Notes: generated by a model not told the origin, from the sequence alone. A stretch of 64,000 nt of DNA from Mycobacterium barrassiae (GCF_025822765.1 NZ_JACKUK010000035.1:1-64000), one strand, 5' to 3'; shown: positions 34,801 to 44,771, counted from the first letter of the stretch. Made by a program: numbers and translations.

Positions 34801-36423
34801 ATGACGCGTCCGGATGACCAACAGACCGCAATGCTGCCCCCGATGAAGTGGAACGCGTGGGGCGACCCCGCGGCGGCCAAACCGCTGTCCGACGGCATCC
34901 GGTCCCTGCTGAGGCAGGCGCTCGGCGTGGACGGCACGGCCGCGCCGGAACTCGAGGCCAAGGATGTGACGCTGCGACCGTCGCAGCTGTCGGATGACGA
35001 CCGCGACGGCCTCGCACAGATCGTCGGAACTGACTACTGCCGCGTCGACGACGAAGGCCGGTTGCTGCGGGCCGGCGGCAAGTCGACGCTGGACCTGTTG
35101 CGCCGCAAGGACTCCGGTGTCCAGGATGCGCCCGACGCGGTGCTGCTCCCCCACAACGACGACGAAATCGAAGCGATCCTGCGGTATTGCTCCGAGCATG
35201 GAATCGCGATCGTCCCCTTCGGCGGCGGTACCAGCGTCGTCGGCGGCCTTGACCCGATCCGCGGCGACTTCGGTGCGGTGATCTCCCTGGATCTGCGCCG
35301 CCTCAACGAGCTGCATGCGCTCGACGAGATCTCCTGCGAAGCCGAACTCGGCGCCGGCCTCACCGGCCCGGACGCCGAACGCCTGCTCGGCGAGCGCGGC
35401 TACTCCCTCGGCCACTTCCCGCAGAGTTTCCAGTACGCGACCATCGGCGGGTTCGCCGCGACCCGGTCATCCGGGCAGGACTCGGCGGGGTACGGCCGCT
35501 TCAACGACATGGTGCGCGGCCTTCGTACCGTCACCCCGGCGGGCGTGCTCGACCTCGGTCGCGCTCCGGAGTCGGCCGCGGGTCCTGACCTGCGGCAGTT
35601 GATGATTGGCTCGGAGGGCGTGTTCGGGATCATCACCCGCGTGCGGGTCGAGGTGCATCCCGTCCCGGCGGCGACGCGCTACGAGGCATGGTCGTTCCCC
35701 GACTTCGCGACCGGCGCCGACGCACTGCGCGCCGTCGTGCAGACCGGGACGGGACCGACCGTCATTCGGTTGTCGGACGAAGCCGAGACTGGGGTGAACC
35801 TGGCGACCACCGAGAGCATCGGCGAACAGCAGATCACCGGCGGCTGCCTGGCGATCACCGCGTTCGAGGGCACCGAGGCCCACGTCGAGAGCCGTCACGC
35901 CGAAACGCGCGCCGTGCTAGAGGCCGCCGGCGGCACGTCGCTCGGTGAAGCGCCCGCCCGTGCCTGGGAGCACGGCCGGTTCAACGCGCCCTACCTTCGC
36001 GATTCGTTGCTCGCCGCGGGTGCGCTGTGCGAGACGCTGGAGACCGCGACGAATTGGTCCAACGTGCCCGCAGTCAAGGCGGCGGTCACCGAGGCGCTGA
36101 CGAAATCTCTCGGCGAATCGGGCACGCCAACGTTGGTGCTGTGCCACATTTCGCATGTGTATCCGACCGGGGCTTCGTTGTACTTCACCGTCGTCGCCGG
36201 GCAGCGTGGAAATCCGATCGAGCAGTGGCGCAAGGCGAAGGCCGCCGCGTCGGACGCGATGATGCGCACCGGCGCCACCATCACCCACCACCATGCGGTC
36301 GGCGCCGACCACCGCCCGTGGATGCGCGACGAGGTCGGCGAGCTCGGCGTCGCGGTGCTGCGTGCCGTCAAGGCGACGCTCGATCCGGCGGGAATCCTCA
36401 ACCCGGGCAAGCTGATCCCGTGA
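34801..36423 (+). CDS. FAD-binding oxidase, alkyldihydroxyacetonephosphate synthase-like
   Basis: A 540-residue flavoprotein of the VAO/PCMH family (Rv2251 position). The FAD domain carries IAIVPFGGGTSVVGGLDP and FATIGGFAATRSSGQDSAGYGRF-like segments. The C-terminal part contains the HHHAVGADHRPWM motif, matching the histidine cluster that defines the alkyl-DHAP synthase subgroup of ether-lipid synthesis. Whether mycobacteria make ether lipids with it is unknown, and other 2-hydroxyacid oxidations are possible. The stop overlaps the next gene's GTG by four bases, linking it to a lipid kinase. Confidence 0.86.
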   Translation: MTRPDDQQTAMLPPMKWNAWGDPAAAKPLSDGIRSLLRQALGVDGTAAPELEAKDVTLRPSQLSDDDRDGLAQIVGTDYCRVDDEGRLLRAGGKSTLDLLRRKDSGVQDAPDAVLLPHNDDEIEAILRYCSEHGIAIVPFGGGTSVVGGLDPIRGDFGAVISLDLRRLNELHALDEISCEAELGAGLTGPDAERLLGERGYSLGHFPQSFQYATIGGFAATRSSGQDSAGYGRFNDMVRGLRTVTPAGVLDLGRAPESAAGPDLRQLMIGSEGVFGIITRVRVEVHPVPAATRYEAWSFPDFATGADALRAVVQTGTGPTVIRLSDEAETGVNLATTESIGEQQITGGCLAITAFEGTEAHVESRHAETRAVLEAAGGTSLGEAPARAWEHGRFNAPYLRDSLLAAGALCETLETATNWSNVPAVKAAVTEALTKSLGESGTPTLVLCHISHVYPTGASLYFTVVAGQRGNPIEQWRKAKAAASDAMMRTGATITHHHAVGADHRPWMRDEVGELGVAVLRAVKATLDPAGILNPGKLIP

Positions 36424-37331
36424 CCGTCGGCCGCGTGACGATGCTGACCAACCCGGCATCGGGGCACGGCAGTGCACCACACGCCGCCGAACGTGCGGTC
36501 ACCCAGTTGCACAAACGCGGCATCGACGTCGTCGCCATCGCGGGCACCGATGCCGACCATGCGCGACGGCTCGTCGAAGGCGCCCTCGAGCGCGGCATGG
36601 ACGCACTGGTGGTGGTCGGCGGCGACGGCATCATCTCCCTCGCGTTGCAGGTACTCGCACAGACCGAGATCCCGCTCGGCATCATCCCGGCGGGCACCGG
36701 CAACGACCATGCGCGTGAATTCGGCATTCCCACAAAGGATCCCGAGGCGGCAGCCGACATCATCGTCGACGGCGAAGTGTCGACCGTCGACCTGGGTCGC
36801 ATCAAGGGAATGGACGGCACCGACAAGTGGTTCGGCACCGTGATGGCCGCGGGCTTCGACTCGTTGGTCACCGACCGGACCAACCGGATGCGATGGCCGC
36901 ACGGCCGGATGCGCTACAACGTCGCGATGGTCGCCGAACTGTCGAAGCTGCGACTGCTGCCGTTCAGCCTGACGTTCGACGGTCGTGAGCTGGACACCGA
37001 ATTGACGCTGGCCGCCTTCGGCAACACCAAGAGTTACGGAGGCGGCATGCTGATCTGTCCGAACGCCGACCCGACCGACGGCCTGCTGGACGTGACGATG
37101 GTGGCGTCGGCGTCACGCACGAAGCTGATCCGCCTGTTCCCCACGGTGTTCAAGGGCACCCACATCGACCTCGACGAGGTGCGCACCGAACGCGCGCGCA
37201 CCATCACCGTCGACTCACCGGGCATCAACGCCTACGCCGACGGCGAGTACATGTGCCCGCTGCCCGTCGAGGTGTCGGCCGTGCCCGGCGCGTTGAAGGT
37301 TTTGCGAGCAGCACAGCGCAACGGGCAATAG
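36420..37331 (+). CDS. Diacylglycerol kinase (Rv2252 type)
   Basis: A 303-residue lipid kinase with the DAGK catalytic domain. VVVGGDGIISLALQVLA is the nucleotide-binding GGDG loop. IIPAGTGNDHAREFG and NTKSYGGGMLICPNADPTDGLLDV are further family motifs. The M. tuberculosis orthologue phosphorylates diacylglycerol and feeds phosphatidylinositol mannoside synthesis. It starts with a GTG overlapping the FAD oxidase stop, and is followed by an imperfect stem-loop. Confidence 0.92.
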   Translation: MTVGRVTMLTNPASGHGSAPHAAERAVTQLHKRGIDVVAIAGTDADHARRLVEGALERGMDALVVVGGDGIISLALQVLAQTEIPLGIIPAGTGNDHAREFGIPTKDPEAAADIIVDGEVSTVDLGRIKGMDGTDKWFGTVMAAGFDSLVTDRTNRMRWPHGRMRYNVAMVAELSKLRLLPFSLTFDGRELDTELTLAAFGNTKSYGGGMLICPNADPTDGLLDVTMVASASRTKLIRLFPTVFKGTHIDLDEVRTERARTITVDSPGINAYADGEYMCPLPVEVSAVPGALKVLRAAQRNGQ

Positions 37332-37349
37332 ACCGTCAATCCCGTTCGG

Positions 37350-37407
37350 CGAGCAGACACGAAACGCCCACGACACGCCGGAAAGTGGGGGCTTTTGCGT
37401 CTGCTCG
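37350..37407. terminator. Imperfect long stem-loop sharing the CGAGCAGAC arm motif
   Basis: Arms at 37350-37371 and 37385-37407 pair over about 22 bases with a few mismatches. The outer CGAGCAGAC/GTCTGCTCG is identical to the stem after aceE. It lies between the convergent kinase and DUF3145 genes and probably ends both transcripts. Confidence 0.65.
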
Positions 37408-37411
37408 CGGA

Positions 37412-37924
37412 TTACCCGACGCCGCGCGTCAGCCAGCTCACCTCGGCGGTGTCGCCGCCGTCGCGGTAGGGCTCCAGCGCCTCATCCCACGCGGTGCCGA
37501 GCACCGAATCCAGCTCGGCCGCCAGGGCGTCGCCGCCCTTCGCCATCAACGCCCGCAGCCGCATCTCCCCGACGATGACGTCGCCGTTCGCGCTCATCGC
37601 ACCGCTCCACATACCGAGCTGCGGGGTGTGGCACCAGCGGTGCCCGTCGACACCCGCGCTGGGATCCTCCGTCACCTCGAAGCGCAGCACGGACCACGAC
37701 CGCAGCGCGTTCGCCAGGGCGGCGCCGGTCCCCACCGGGCCGATCCAATTGGTGACGGCGCGCAGTTGCCCCGGCATGGCCGGTTGCGGGGTCCACTTCA
37801 GGTTTGCCCGCGCCGACAGGGTCGACGACAGCGCCCACTCGACATGCGGTGCTACCGCCGCGGGAGAAGCATGGATGTACACCACGCCCGTCGCCGCGTC
37901 GGCGAATTGGTTCGATGCACGCAT
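37412..37924 (-). CDS. DUF3145 domain protein (Rv2256c position)
   Basis: A 170-residue actinobacterial protein. Conserved parts are GVVYIHASPAAVAPHVEWAL, NLKWTPQPAMPGQLRA, GTGAALANALRSWSVLRFEVTEDPS and DGHRWCHTPQLGMW. The fold and function are unknown. The ATG at 37924 has AAGGAG at ideal spacing, while an earlier in-frame ATG (37963) has none. It stands between two convergent and unrelated genes. Confidence 0.87.
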   Translation of the reverse strand: MRASNQFADAATGVVYIHASPAAVAPHVEWALSSTLSARANLKWTPQPAMPGQLRAVTNWIGPVGTGAALANALRSWSVLRFEVTEDPSAGVDGHRWCHTPQLGMWSGAMSANGDVIVGEMRLRALMAKGGDALAAELDSVLGTAWDEALEPYRDGGDTAEVSWLTRGVG

Positions 37925-38032
37925 TTGCTGCTCCTTCGGCTCCACCAGGGACGTCTTCCCCAAGCGACCTAGCGATTCCGAATTACAGCTGTGTCGTGCG
38001 TGTCTATTGTGCCCTGTGGGGCCCCTGTTGCG

Positions 38033-38857
38033 CTAGTGTGCGCCAAATTCTCTCAGGACTTCGTCAGAGAGCGCGGGCCAGCGCGAATACGCCCAGTCGC
38101 CGAAGTCGCGATCCGTGAGCACGACGAGCGCCAGATCCACCTCGGGATCGACCCACAAAAACGTCCCTGACTGGCCAAAATGCCCGTACGTGGCACCCGA
38201 GTTGGCCGAGCCGGTCCAGTGCGGCGACTTGCCGTCCCTGATCTCGAAGCCGAGCCCCCAGTCGTTGGGCCGCTGCGAACCGAACCCCGGCAGCACCCCG
38301 GACAGGCCCGGAAACTGCACCGACGTGGCGTCGGCATGCATCCGCGCGGAAACCGTCGTCGGCCGCAGCAGGTCACCGGCGAAGGCGACCAGGTCCGCGA
38401 CGGTCGACACCGCGCCGAACCCGGCCGCCTCCGCTCCACCTTTCAACCCAGAGTCCGCCATGCCGAGCGGCTCGAACACCGCCTCGGCCAGGTACTGCCC
38501 GAACTCGATACCCGACGCCTGCTGGATCGTCTCGGCGAGGACCCCGAACCCGTAGTTCGAGTACACCCGGCGTTTGCCGGGCTCGGCCATGAGGTCCGCC
38601 GAGTGCATCGAATATCCGGACGCGTGGGCGAGCAGATGACGCACCGTGGAGCCGGGCGGACCGGCTTCGGTGTCGAGCTCGACGACGCCCTCCTCGATCG
38701 CGATCTGCGCGGCGCGGGCCACCAACGGCTTGGTCACCGACGCCAACTTGAAGCGGTGCCGGACGTCGCCGTGCTCGGCCAGGATTCCCGACGGGCCGAC
38801 CACCGCCGCCGCGACAGTCGGGGCCGGCCAGTCTTCGATCGCGTCCAGAGCTGCCAC
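38033..38857 (-). CDS. Beta-lactamase-fold serine hydrolase (Rv2257c)
   Basis: A 274-residue class C beta-lactamase/DD-peptidase-like hydrolase. The S-x-x-K nucleophile is in LASVTKPLV, the Y-x-N element in VYSNYGFGVLAE, and the third motif is replaced by HFGQSGT (H-x-G type), as in family VIII esterases. There is no signal peptide or membrane segment, so it is probably cytoplasmic and likely an esterase or peptidase rather than a true beta-lactamase. GTG start. Confidence 0.88.
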   Translation of the reverse strand: MAALDAIEDWPAPTVAAAVVGPSGILAEHGDVRHRFKLASVTKPLVARAAQIAIEEGVVELDTEAGPPGSTVRHLLAHASGYSMHSADLMAEPGKRRVYSNYGFGVLAETIQQASGIEFGQYLAEAVFEPLGMADSGLKGGAEAAGFGAVSTVADLVAFAGDLLRPTTVSARMHADATSVQFPGLSGVLPGFGSQRPNDWGLGFEIRDGKSPHWTGSANSGATYGHFGQSGTFLWVDPEVDLALVVLTDRDFGDWAYSRWPALSDEVLREFGAH

Positions 38858-38887
38858 GCATGCAGCCTATGCGGCGCCGGATCGCCG

Positions 38888-39937
38888 CTACTTGCGCGCG
38901 ATGTAGTAGTAGTTGAACGCGTCCGATTCGATCTCGCGGACCGTGACATCGCCGAAGCCCGCGCCCGCGAGCATCGACGTCGCCAACTGCCGCCCCCAGC
39001 ACGTCCCCAGCCCGTCGCCGTCCAGGCCCAGCGACACGCTCATGCAGTGCGCCGTCGAGATCGTGTACATGTACGTCGCGAACGGCACGCCGACGTTGTC
39101 CTCCAAGTTGCTCGACGCCTTGATGTCGACCATCAACAGCACGCCGCCGGGCCGCAGCGCGCGGTAGATGTTCTCGAGTACCTTCGCGGGCTTTGCCTGG
39201 TCGTGGATGGCATCGAAAACGGTGATGACATCGTAGGTTTCGCGGTCATCGAGCGCCGCGACGTCCTTGGCGACGAACGTCGCGTTGGTCAGGCCCAGCC
39301 GCTCGGCCTCGGCGCGTGCGTTGGCCAGACCCTCGTCGGAGAAGTCGATACCGGTGAATCGACTGGCCGGGAACGCCTTTGCCATCACGTTGATGGCATG
39401 TCCACTGCCCGTACCGATGTCGGCGACGTCGGCGCCGGCGCGGAGTAACTCGGGCAGACCCTCGGCCATCGGCAGGATGACGTCGACGAGTGCGGCGTCG
39501 AAGACCTCACCGCTCATCTCGGCCATCAGCTTGTGGAAGCGCGGATACGCGGAGTAGGGCAAGCCGCCGCCGTTCTTGAAGCAGCCGAGGATGGGCTGTT
39601 CGACTTCACCGATCAGCGAAACGAACTGCGCAACGCGGGCCAGATTGTCCGGGCCCGCCGCACGTGTCAGCACCGCTGCGCGGTCGCTCGGTAACGAATA
39701 CGTCTGCGTCGCAGCGTCGTAGTCGACCACCTGACCCGACGCCATTCCGCCCAGCCACTCGCGCACATAGCGTTCGTTGAGTCCGGCCGCTTCGGCGATC
39801 TGCGCACTGGTGGACGGCGGCAGGCCGGCCATCGTGTCGAACAGCTTCGTCTGGTGTCCGATCGACAGGAGGACGGCCAGGCTGGCGCTGTCGATCGCGC
39901 CGGCGATCCGTTCGGCGAATTCCTGTGTTGTCGTCAT
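38888..39937 (-). CDS. Methyltransferase with N-terminal winged helix (Rv2258c)
   Basis: A 349-residue two-domain protein. The N-terminal wHTH ([45 protein letters not shown]) is of the O-methyltransferase dimerisation type. The C-terminal Rossmann methyltransferase has motif [30 protein letters not shown] and [15 protein letters not shown] crystal structure of Rv2258c shows a SAM-binding enzyme of unknown substrate. The ATG at 39937 is the better start; a TTG two codons upstream is possible. Confidence 0.9.
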   Translation of the reverse strand: MTTTQEFAERIAGAIDSASLAVLLSIGHQTKLFDTMAGLPPSTSAQIAEAAGLNERYVREWLGGMASGQVVDYDAATQTYSLPSDRAAVLTRAAGPDNLARVAQFVSLIGEVEQPILGCFKNGGGLPYSAYPRFHKLMAEMSGEVFDAALVDVILPMAEGLPELLRAGADVADIGTGSGHAINVMAKAFPASRFTGIDFSDEGLANARAEAERLGLTNATFVAKDVAALDDRETYDVITVFDAIHDQAKPAKVLENIYRALRPGGVLLMVDIKASSNLEDNVGVPFATYMYTISTAHCMSVSLGLDGDGLGTCWGRQLATSMLAGAGFGDVTVREIESDAFNYYYIARK

Positions 39938-39980
39938 GACCAAACGGTAGGACCGTCACCGCGGGCCGGGTAGGGGTTGG

Positions 39981-40706
39981 TCAGAAACGCCGGTCGGCGC
40001 TGTCGACGACGACGCCGGTGGTCACCACCCAGCGCTGCATCGACTCCGTCCACGCGGAGAGATGCTCGGCGTCGGCCCGGCGATTCGAGCGCAGCACCAG
40101 CCGATAGACGTCACCGCCCCACTCGAGCGCCACCCCCTCGTCGAGCGTGGGCAGCAGCGCCTCGTCCAGCAGCCGGTATCCCTCGGCAGCGCGGGCCTGC
40201 AGCAGTGCCGCGACACCGTCGACGACGCGGCCGAGCAGTGCGAGCGTCGCATCCGCAGTGCCAGACGCCGCCTGCCGCAGCGCGGTGGCGGCCCGGCTCA
40301 GCGCTTCGGCGTCGTCAGCCTCCACCGCGGCGGCGGCGTCGAGATACGCCAGATAGCCGTGGATACCGCCGACCGAGCCGTCCGCGCCGAGAGCCTGTGC
40401 GCGATCGGCCCACTGGCGCGAAACAACGTGATGCCCACGCGAAAGCCACTGCAACGCCAGGACCGCGGCCGTCGCTGCCGCTGAGGCCGGGTCGCTTCGC
40501 ACCGCCCTGTCGTAGGCGCGCTCGGCCAACCGGACCGCCTCGCGGCCGTAGCCGAGCCGCCAGGCGGCAGACGCATAGGCCTCGAGGTCGTCGGCGGGGA
40601 TGGGTCCGAGCGCGTCGGCGCGAACGAACGCCTCGTAGCTGGCACGCCAGTCGTTGCGCCGGTGAGCGTCGCGCGCCTCGGCGAGAAAATCGATCAGTGT
40701 GTCCAT
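39981..40706 (-). CDS. TPR-like helical repeat protein
   Basis: A 241-residue, Ala-rich all-helical protein. Its beginning (FLAEARDAHRRNDWRASYEAFVRADALGPIPADDLEAYASAAWRLGYGREAVRLAERAY) matches the tetratricopeptide module that mycobacteria use at the N-terminus of LuxR-type regulators and adenylate cyclases. Here no effector domain is attached, so it may be an orphan sensory or adaptor module. I use the ATG at 40706, because codons upstream overlap the dioxygenase region in an unlikely way. Confidence 0.72.
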   Translation of the reverse strand: MDTLIDFLAEARDAHRRNDWRASYEAFVRADALGPIPADDLEAYASAAWRLGYGREAVRLAERAYDRAVRSDPASAAATAAVLALQWLSRGHHVVSRQWADRAQALGADGSVGGIHGYLAYLDAAAAVEADDAEALSRAATALRQAASGTADATLALLGRVVDGVAALLQARAAEGYRLLDEALLPTLDEGVALEWGGDVYRLVLRSNRRADAEHLSAWTESMQRWVVTTGVVVDSADRRF

Positions 40707-40716
40707 CACGTCTCCA

Positions 40717-41487
40717 TCACACCAGCTCGATCGACCGTTTCGCCAGGCCCATCCAATAGCCGTCGATGACCTGGCGGGGCGCCTGTTCGGGGTCGCCGGA
40801 GGCACCGAGCGCGACGAACAGCGGCGCGAAGTGCTCGATCGTCGGATGGGCGTACGGCATCCCCGGTGCTTGGTGCCGGAAGTCGATCAGCGCGTCGACG
40901 TCTCCCGCGGCCAACCGCTCGGCAGCCCAGGCATCGAACTCCACCGACCACGTCGGCGGGACGGCGCCCGGCGACCAGTCGTCGAGGAACGGCAGGCCGT
41001 GAGTGGTGAACCCGGAGCCGATGATGAGGACCCCGTCCTCACGCAGCGGCCGGAGCCGCTCACCGAGGTCCAGCAGCCGCTGCGGGTCGAGGGTGGGCAG
41101 CGAAATCTGCAGCACCGGAATGTTCGCATCCGGATACATGACGGTCAGCGGCACGTAGGCGCCGTGGTCGAGCCTGCGGTCCGGGTCGTGTGCGACGGGT
41201 TCGCCGTCGGGCATCAGGTCTTCGACGGCGGCGGCAAGTGCGGGCGCACCCGGGGCGTCGTAGGTGACGTCGTAGTAGTGCTCCGGAAAGCCCCAGAAGT
41301 CGTAGGTCAGCGGTGTCTCGACCGTGGTCGAGCCGATCGTCAACGGCGCGGCCTCCCAGTGCGCGGACACGACGAGGATCGCCTTCGGTGCCGGAATGCG
41401 GGCAGCCCATGCGGCAAGCTGCGACACCCAGAGTTCGTCGTCGACGAGCGGTGGCGCGCCGTGGCTGAGGTACAGCACCGGTGTCAT
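40717..41487 (-). CDS. Class III extradiol dioxygenase, DODA type
   Basis: A 256-residue metal-dependent ring-cleavage enzyme of the 4,5-DOPA dioxygenase/LigB superfamily. Candidate metal-ligand histidines are in YLSHGAPPL (His8 region), VVSAHWEA and RLDHGAYVPL, with IEHFAPLFVALG near the C-terminus. The natural substrate is unknown; bacterial members act on catechol-like compounds. It is divergent from mscR with 39 bases between starts. Confidence 0.88.
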   Translation of the reverse strand: MTPVLYLSHGAPPLVDDELWVSQLAAWAARIPAPKAILVVSAHWEAAPLTIGSTTVETPLTYDFWGFPEHYYDVTYDAPGAPALAAAVEDLMPDGEPVAHDPDRRLDHGAYVPLTVMYPDANIPVLQISLPTLDPQRLLDLGERLRPLREDGVLIIGSGFTTHGLPFLDDWSPGAVPPTWSVEFDAWAAERLAAGDVDALIDFRHQAPGMPYAHPTIEHFAPLFVALGASGDPEQAPRQVIDGYWMGLAKRSIELV

Positions 41488-41526
41488 GGTTACAGGGTCC
41501 CACTATCACGGCTAAGGTTCTGACCC

Positions 41527-42615
41527 ATGAGTCAGACAGTGCGCGGTGTGATTTCGCGGAAGAAGGGTGAGCCGGTCGAGGTGGTGGATGTCGTCATCCC
41601 CAACCCCGGACCGGGCGAGGTGGTCGTCGACATCCAGGCGTGCGGTGTCTGCCATACGGACCTGACCTACCGCGAAGGTGGGATCAACGACGAGTTTCCG
41701 TTCCTGCTGGGCCATGAGGCCGCCGGCATCGTCGAGTCGATCGGTGACGGCGTCACGCACGTGGAGCCCGGCGATTTCGTGATCCTGAACTGGCGCGCGG
41801 TGTGCGGCGAGTGCCGGGCCTGCAAACGCGGGCGCCCGCATTTGTGCTTCAGCACGTTCAACGCCGATCAGAAGATGACGCTGACCGACGGCACGGAGCT
41901 GACGCCCGCGCTGGGCATCGGTGCGTTCGTCGACAAGACGCTGGTGCACGAGGGACAGTGCACCAAGGTCGATCCCGCCGCCGACCCCGCCGTGGCCGGG
42001 CTGCTCGGTTGCGGCGTGATGGCCGGCATCGGTGCGGCGATCAACACCGGCGCGGTGAACCGCGACGACACCGTCGCGGTGATCGGTTGCGGCGGAGTGG
42101 GTGACGCGGCGATCGCGGGTTCGGCGCTGGTGGGCGCGAAGCGGATCATCGCGGTGGACACCGACAACAAGAAGCTGGACTGGGCGCGCGGTTTCGGTGC
42201 GACGCACACGATCAATGCCCGCGAACTCGATCCGGTGGAGACAATCCAGGACCTGACCGACGGCAACGGCGCGGATGTGGTGATCGATGCGGTCGGGCGG
42301 CCGGAGACGTGGAAGCAGGCGTTCTATGCCCGCGATCTCGCGGGAACGGTTGTGCTGGTGGGTGTTCCGACCCCGGATATGACGCTGGAGATGCCGTTGG
42401 TCGACTTCTTCTCCCGCGGCGGGGCGCTGAAGTCGTCGTGGTACGGCGACTGCCTTCCGGAGCGCGACTTCCCGACGCTGATCAGCCTCTACCTGCAGGG
42501 CCGGCTGCCGCTGGACAAGTTCGTCTCCGAGCGCATCGGTCTCGACGACATCGAGGATGCGTTCCACAAGATGCACGGCGGCGAAGTGCTGCGGTCGGTG
42601 GTGGTGTGGAAATGA
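41527..42615 (+). CDS. mscR: S-nitrosomycothiol reductase / mycothiol-dependent formaldehyde dehydrogenase
   Basis: A 362-residue zinc-dependent medium-chain dehydrogenase. Catalytic zinc ligands lie in [15 protein letters not shown] and [11 protein letters not shown], and structural zinc cysteines in [15 protein letters not shown]. The NAD motif is [16 protein letters not shown]. It matches Rv2259, which detoxifies formaldehyde and nitric oxide adducts with mycothiol as cofactor. The stop overlaps the following metallo-hydrolase start by four bases. Confidence 0.94.
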   Translation: MSQTVRGVISRKKGEPVEVVDVVIPNPGPGEVVVDIQACGVCHTDLTYREGGINDEFPFLLGHEAAGIVESIGDGVTHVEPGDFVILNWRAVCGECRACKRGRPHLCFSTFNADQKMTLTDGTELTPALGIGAFVDKTLVHEGQCTKVDPAADPAVAGLLGCGVMAGIGAAINTGAVNRDDTVAVIGCGGVGDAAIAGSALVGAKRIIAVDTDNKKLDWARGFGATHTINARELDPVETIQDLTDGNGADVVIDAVGRPETWKQAFYARDLAGTVVLVGVPTPDMTLEMPLVDFFSRGGALKSSWYGDCLPERDFPTLISLYLQGRLPLDKFVSERIGLDDIEDAFHKMHGGEVLRSVVVWK

Positions 42616-43241
42616 ACGGCGGACCGATTCAGCGTGTCGTCACCCATGGCACGTTCGAACTCGACGGTGGCAGTTGGGAAGTCGACAACAACATCTGGCT
42701 CGTCGGCGACGAGAACGATGTCGTGGTCTTCGACGCCGCCCACGACGCCGGGCCGATCGTGATGGCCGTCGGCGGCCGCAACGTCGTCGCGGTGGTGTGC
42801 ACCCACGGGCACAACGATCACATCACCGTCGCCCCCGAACTCTCGAAGGCGCTCGACGCTCCCGTGCTGCTCCATCCGGCCGACGACGTGTTGTGGCGGA
42901 TGACGCACCCCGACAAGGACTTCCGCACCGTCGACGACGGCGCAACGCTGCAAGTCGGGGGCATCGAACTGCACGCCCTGCACACCCCGGGGCATTCGCC
43001 GGGGTCGGTGTGTTGGCATGCGCCCGAACTGAACGCGGTCTTCAGCGGCGACACCCTGTTCCAGGGTGGCCCGGGAGCGACCGGACGGTCATACTCCGAC
43101 TTCCCCACCATCCTGGCCTCGATCTCAGAGCGGCTCGGAAAGCTGCCGGGCGACACCGTGGTCTACACCGGGCATGGCGACAGCACCACGATCGGCGATG
43201 AGTTGGTGCACTACGACGATTGGGTCAAGAGAGGCAGTTAG
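42612..43241 (+). CDS. Metallo-beta-lactamase-fold hydrolase (Rv2260)
   Basis: A 209-residue glyoxalase-II-like hydrolase. The zinc motif H-x-H-x-D-H is in [10 protein letters not shown], with further ligands in [12 protein letters not shown] and FSGDTLF and a last His in [10 protein letters not shown]. Translational coupling to mscR (ATGA overlap) suggests it hydrolyses the thioester product of that reaction, S-formylmycothiol, or a related mycothiol adduct. This is inference from the paired organisation. Confidence 0.9.
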   Translation: MNGGPIQRVVTHGTFELDGGSWEVDNNIWLVGDENDVVVFDAAHDAGPIVMAVGGRNVVAVVCTHGHNDHITVAPELSKALDAPVLLHPADDVLWRMTHPDKDFRTVDDGATLQVGGIELHALHTPGHSPGSVCWHAPELNAVFSGDTLFQGGPGATGRSYSDFPTILASISERLGKLPGDTVVYTGHGDSTTIGDELVHYDDWVKRGS

Positions 43242-43972
43242 CTGTCGAGGATGCGGCGCTTCTCGGCGTTGTACTCCTCTTCGGTCAGCGCCCCTGAGTC
43301 GCGCAGTGCGGCCAGCTGCCTGATCTGCTCCAGTCGAACGCCCTGATCGCTCGGCGTGTAGCTCGCGGAGGGGTCGGGCGGCGCACTCGACAGCGACGGT
43401 TCGGTCGTCACGAGCTCATCCGGTTCGAGCAGTCGCGCCTTCTTGTTCGCCCGCAGCGACCACGTGATCGCAGCGAACAACTCCAGCAGACCGAGCGCGA
43501 ACAGACCCCCGAACACCCACACGAGCCAGCCATTCGAGCTGTCGCGCCCGAACGCCAGCCGCGGCGAGATGTAGCCGTCCACCGCACCGTCGACTTTGAC
43601 GTCGTACGTCCCCTGCTGCGCGATCTGCACCGTCCAGATCCGCACGTGCACATCGCTGTTGACCGACGTCGTCCCGCCGATACTTTCGGTGACCGTTGGG
43701 TCAGGGAGACCGGCGGACGGGGTGATACTGAAGCTCAGCTCCGGGATCGGAAATCCGCTCGTCGGCCTGCCGGTGGTCGCGGTGTGGAAGCTGACGGTTG
43801 TCTCGCCCGCAGGCAGTTCGAGGCTGGCCGAGCCGGGGATGGGGACCTCACCGTAGGCGTCGTACTCGTCGAGCACGAACGCGTTGAGAATGAGTACGGC
43901 GACGAAACCGATGATCGACGCGATCAAGGTGAGGATGGAAACCACGATCGCGATCCGCGGCGCGAGCCTCAT
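43238..43972 (-). CDS. Two-helix membrane protein with C-terminal SHOCT domain
   Basis: A 244-residue protein. The N-terminal membrane segment is at residues 8-33 (IAIVVSILTLIASIIGFVAVLIL) and a second is at about 150-170 (WLVWVFGGLFALGLLELFAAI). The extracytoplasmic beta-rich domain lies between them. The C-terminal SHOCT motif (LEQIRQLAALRDSGALTEEEYNAEKRRIL) is a short helical oligomerisation tag. Function is unknown. It overlaps the metallo-hydrolase stop by four bases, tail to tail. Confidence 0.83.
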   Translation of the reverse strand: MRLAPRIAIVVSILTLIASIIGFVAVLILNAFVLDEYDAYGEVPIPGSASLELPAGETTVSFHTATTGRPTSGFPIPELSFSITPSAGLPDPTVTESIGGTTSVNSDVHVRIWTVQIAQQGTYDVKVDGAVDGYISPRLAFGRDSSNGWLVWVFGGLFALGLLELFAAITWSLRANKKARLLEPDELVTTEPSLSSAPPDPSASYTPSDQGVRLEQIRQLAALRDSGALTEEEYNAEKRRILDS

Positions 43973-44039
43973 GGCCGCAGTCTGTCATGTCGTGGGCGAA
44001 AAAGTCTGCTAGACCTTGCTTTTGTTACGCCGCCGACGA

Positions 44040-44711
44040 TTACGCCGGCACCTGCGCCGCCGCGCCGATCAGCCACGTCTGCAAACCGACACGCAGCCCG
44101 TCGGCGAATCGCTGCCCCGGATCGGGCATCCCGATCGCCGCGATCGCGACCCGCACGGGTTCGATGGGCACCGAGAACGGATACCCACCGGCCACGAGCA
44201 GCGTCGCCCCTTCGGCGAAGAACGCGGTGAACTCCGCAGGCAGCCACGGCAGGTGCAGGCCGACGAGTTCGGCCAGTGCACCGACCCGCTGCATCGCCCT
44301 GGCCTTGAAATCGAGGGCGAAGTCATGCGAGATGTTGCGCTCCAGCACCGACGCCATCGACCCCAGCAGCTCACCGAACAACGGGCGCGCCAAAACCGAA
44401 TCCGCAATCACCGTCGCCACCCGAATCTCGCTGGCGTATCCCGGTTTTCTGCTGCGTGGCCGACCCAGGCGTTCCTCGATGTCGTCGAGCCACGCCGCGA
44501 ACTCCTCGTCGAGCACCTCCAGGAAGATCGCCTCGCGGCTGTCGAAATAGCGCAGGACGTTCGACTTGGCCAGGCCGACCCGGTCCGAGAGATCCCGCAG
44601 GCTGATGTCCCCGACGTTCCTCTCGGCGAGCATGTCGCGGGCGACGGACATGATCGCCGACCGCCGAGCCGCCATCTGCTCAGGCCGACGAGCGCGTTGA
44701 AAGGACGTCAC
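44040..44711 (-). CDS. TetR-family regulator
   Basis: A 223-residue repressor with the N-terminal [52 protein letters not shown] (residues about 20-65). The rest is a helical ligand domain of the TetR_C_17-like type (DISLRDLS...[12 protein letters not shown] is typical of this group). GTG start. It is divergent from an SDR gene with 91 bases between, containing two direct TTATCAGA repeats, and is likely its repressor. Confidence 0.87.
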   Translation of the reverse strand: MTSFQRARRPEQMAARRSAIMSVARDMLAERNVGDISLRDLSDRVGLAKSNVLRYFDSREAIFLEVLDEEFAAWLDDIEERLGRPRSRKPGYASEIRVATVIADSVLARPLFGELLGSMASVLERNISHDFALDFKARAMQRVGALAELVGLHLPWLPAEFTAFFAEGATLLVAGGYPFSVPIEPVRVAIAAIGMPDPGQRFADGLRVGLQTWLIGAAAQVPA

Positions 44712-44723
44712 AAGGCCTCGAGA

Positions 44724-44771
44724 TTATCAGACCAATGGGCTCTTGTTATCAGAACGCTGGTCCGTTATTGT
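44724..44771 (+). promoter_or_regulatory. SDR promoter with repeated TTATCAGA sites
   Basis: TTATCAGA occurs at 44724-44731 and 44746-44753, 22 bases apart (about two helical turns). A -35 box TTGTTA (44743-44748) and a -10 box TATTGT (44766-44771) have 17 bases between them, so the second repeat overlaps the promoter. GACCA (44730-44734) and TGGTC (44758-44762) add symmetry. It fits an operator for the divergent TetR. Confidence 0.5.
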
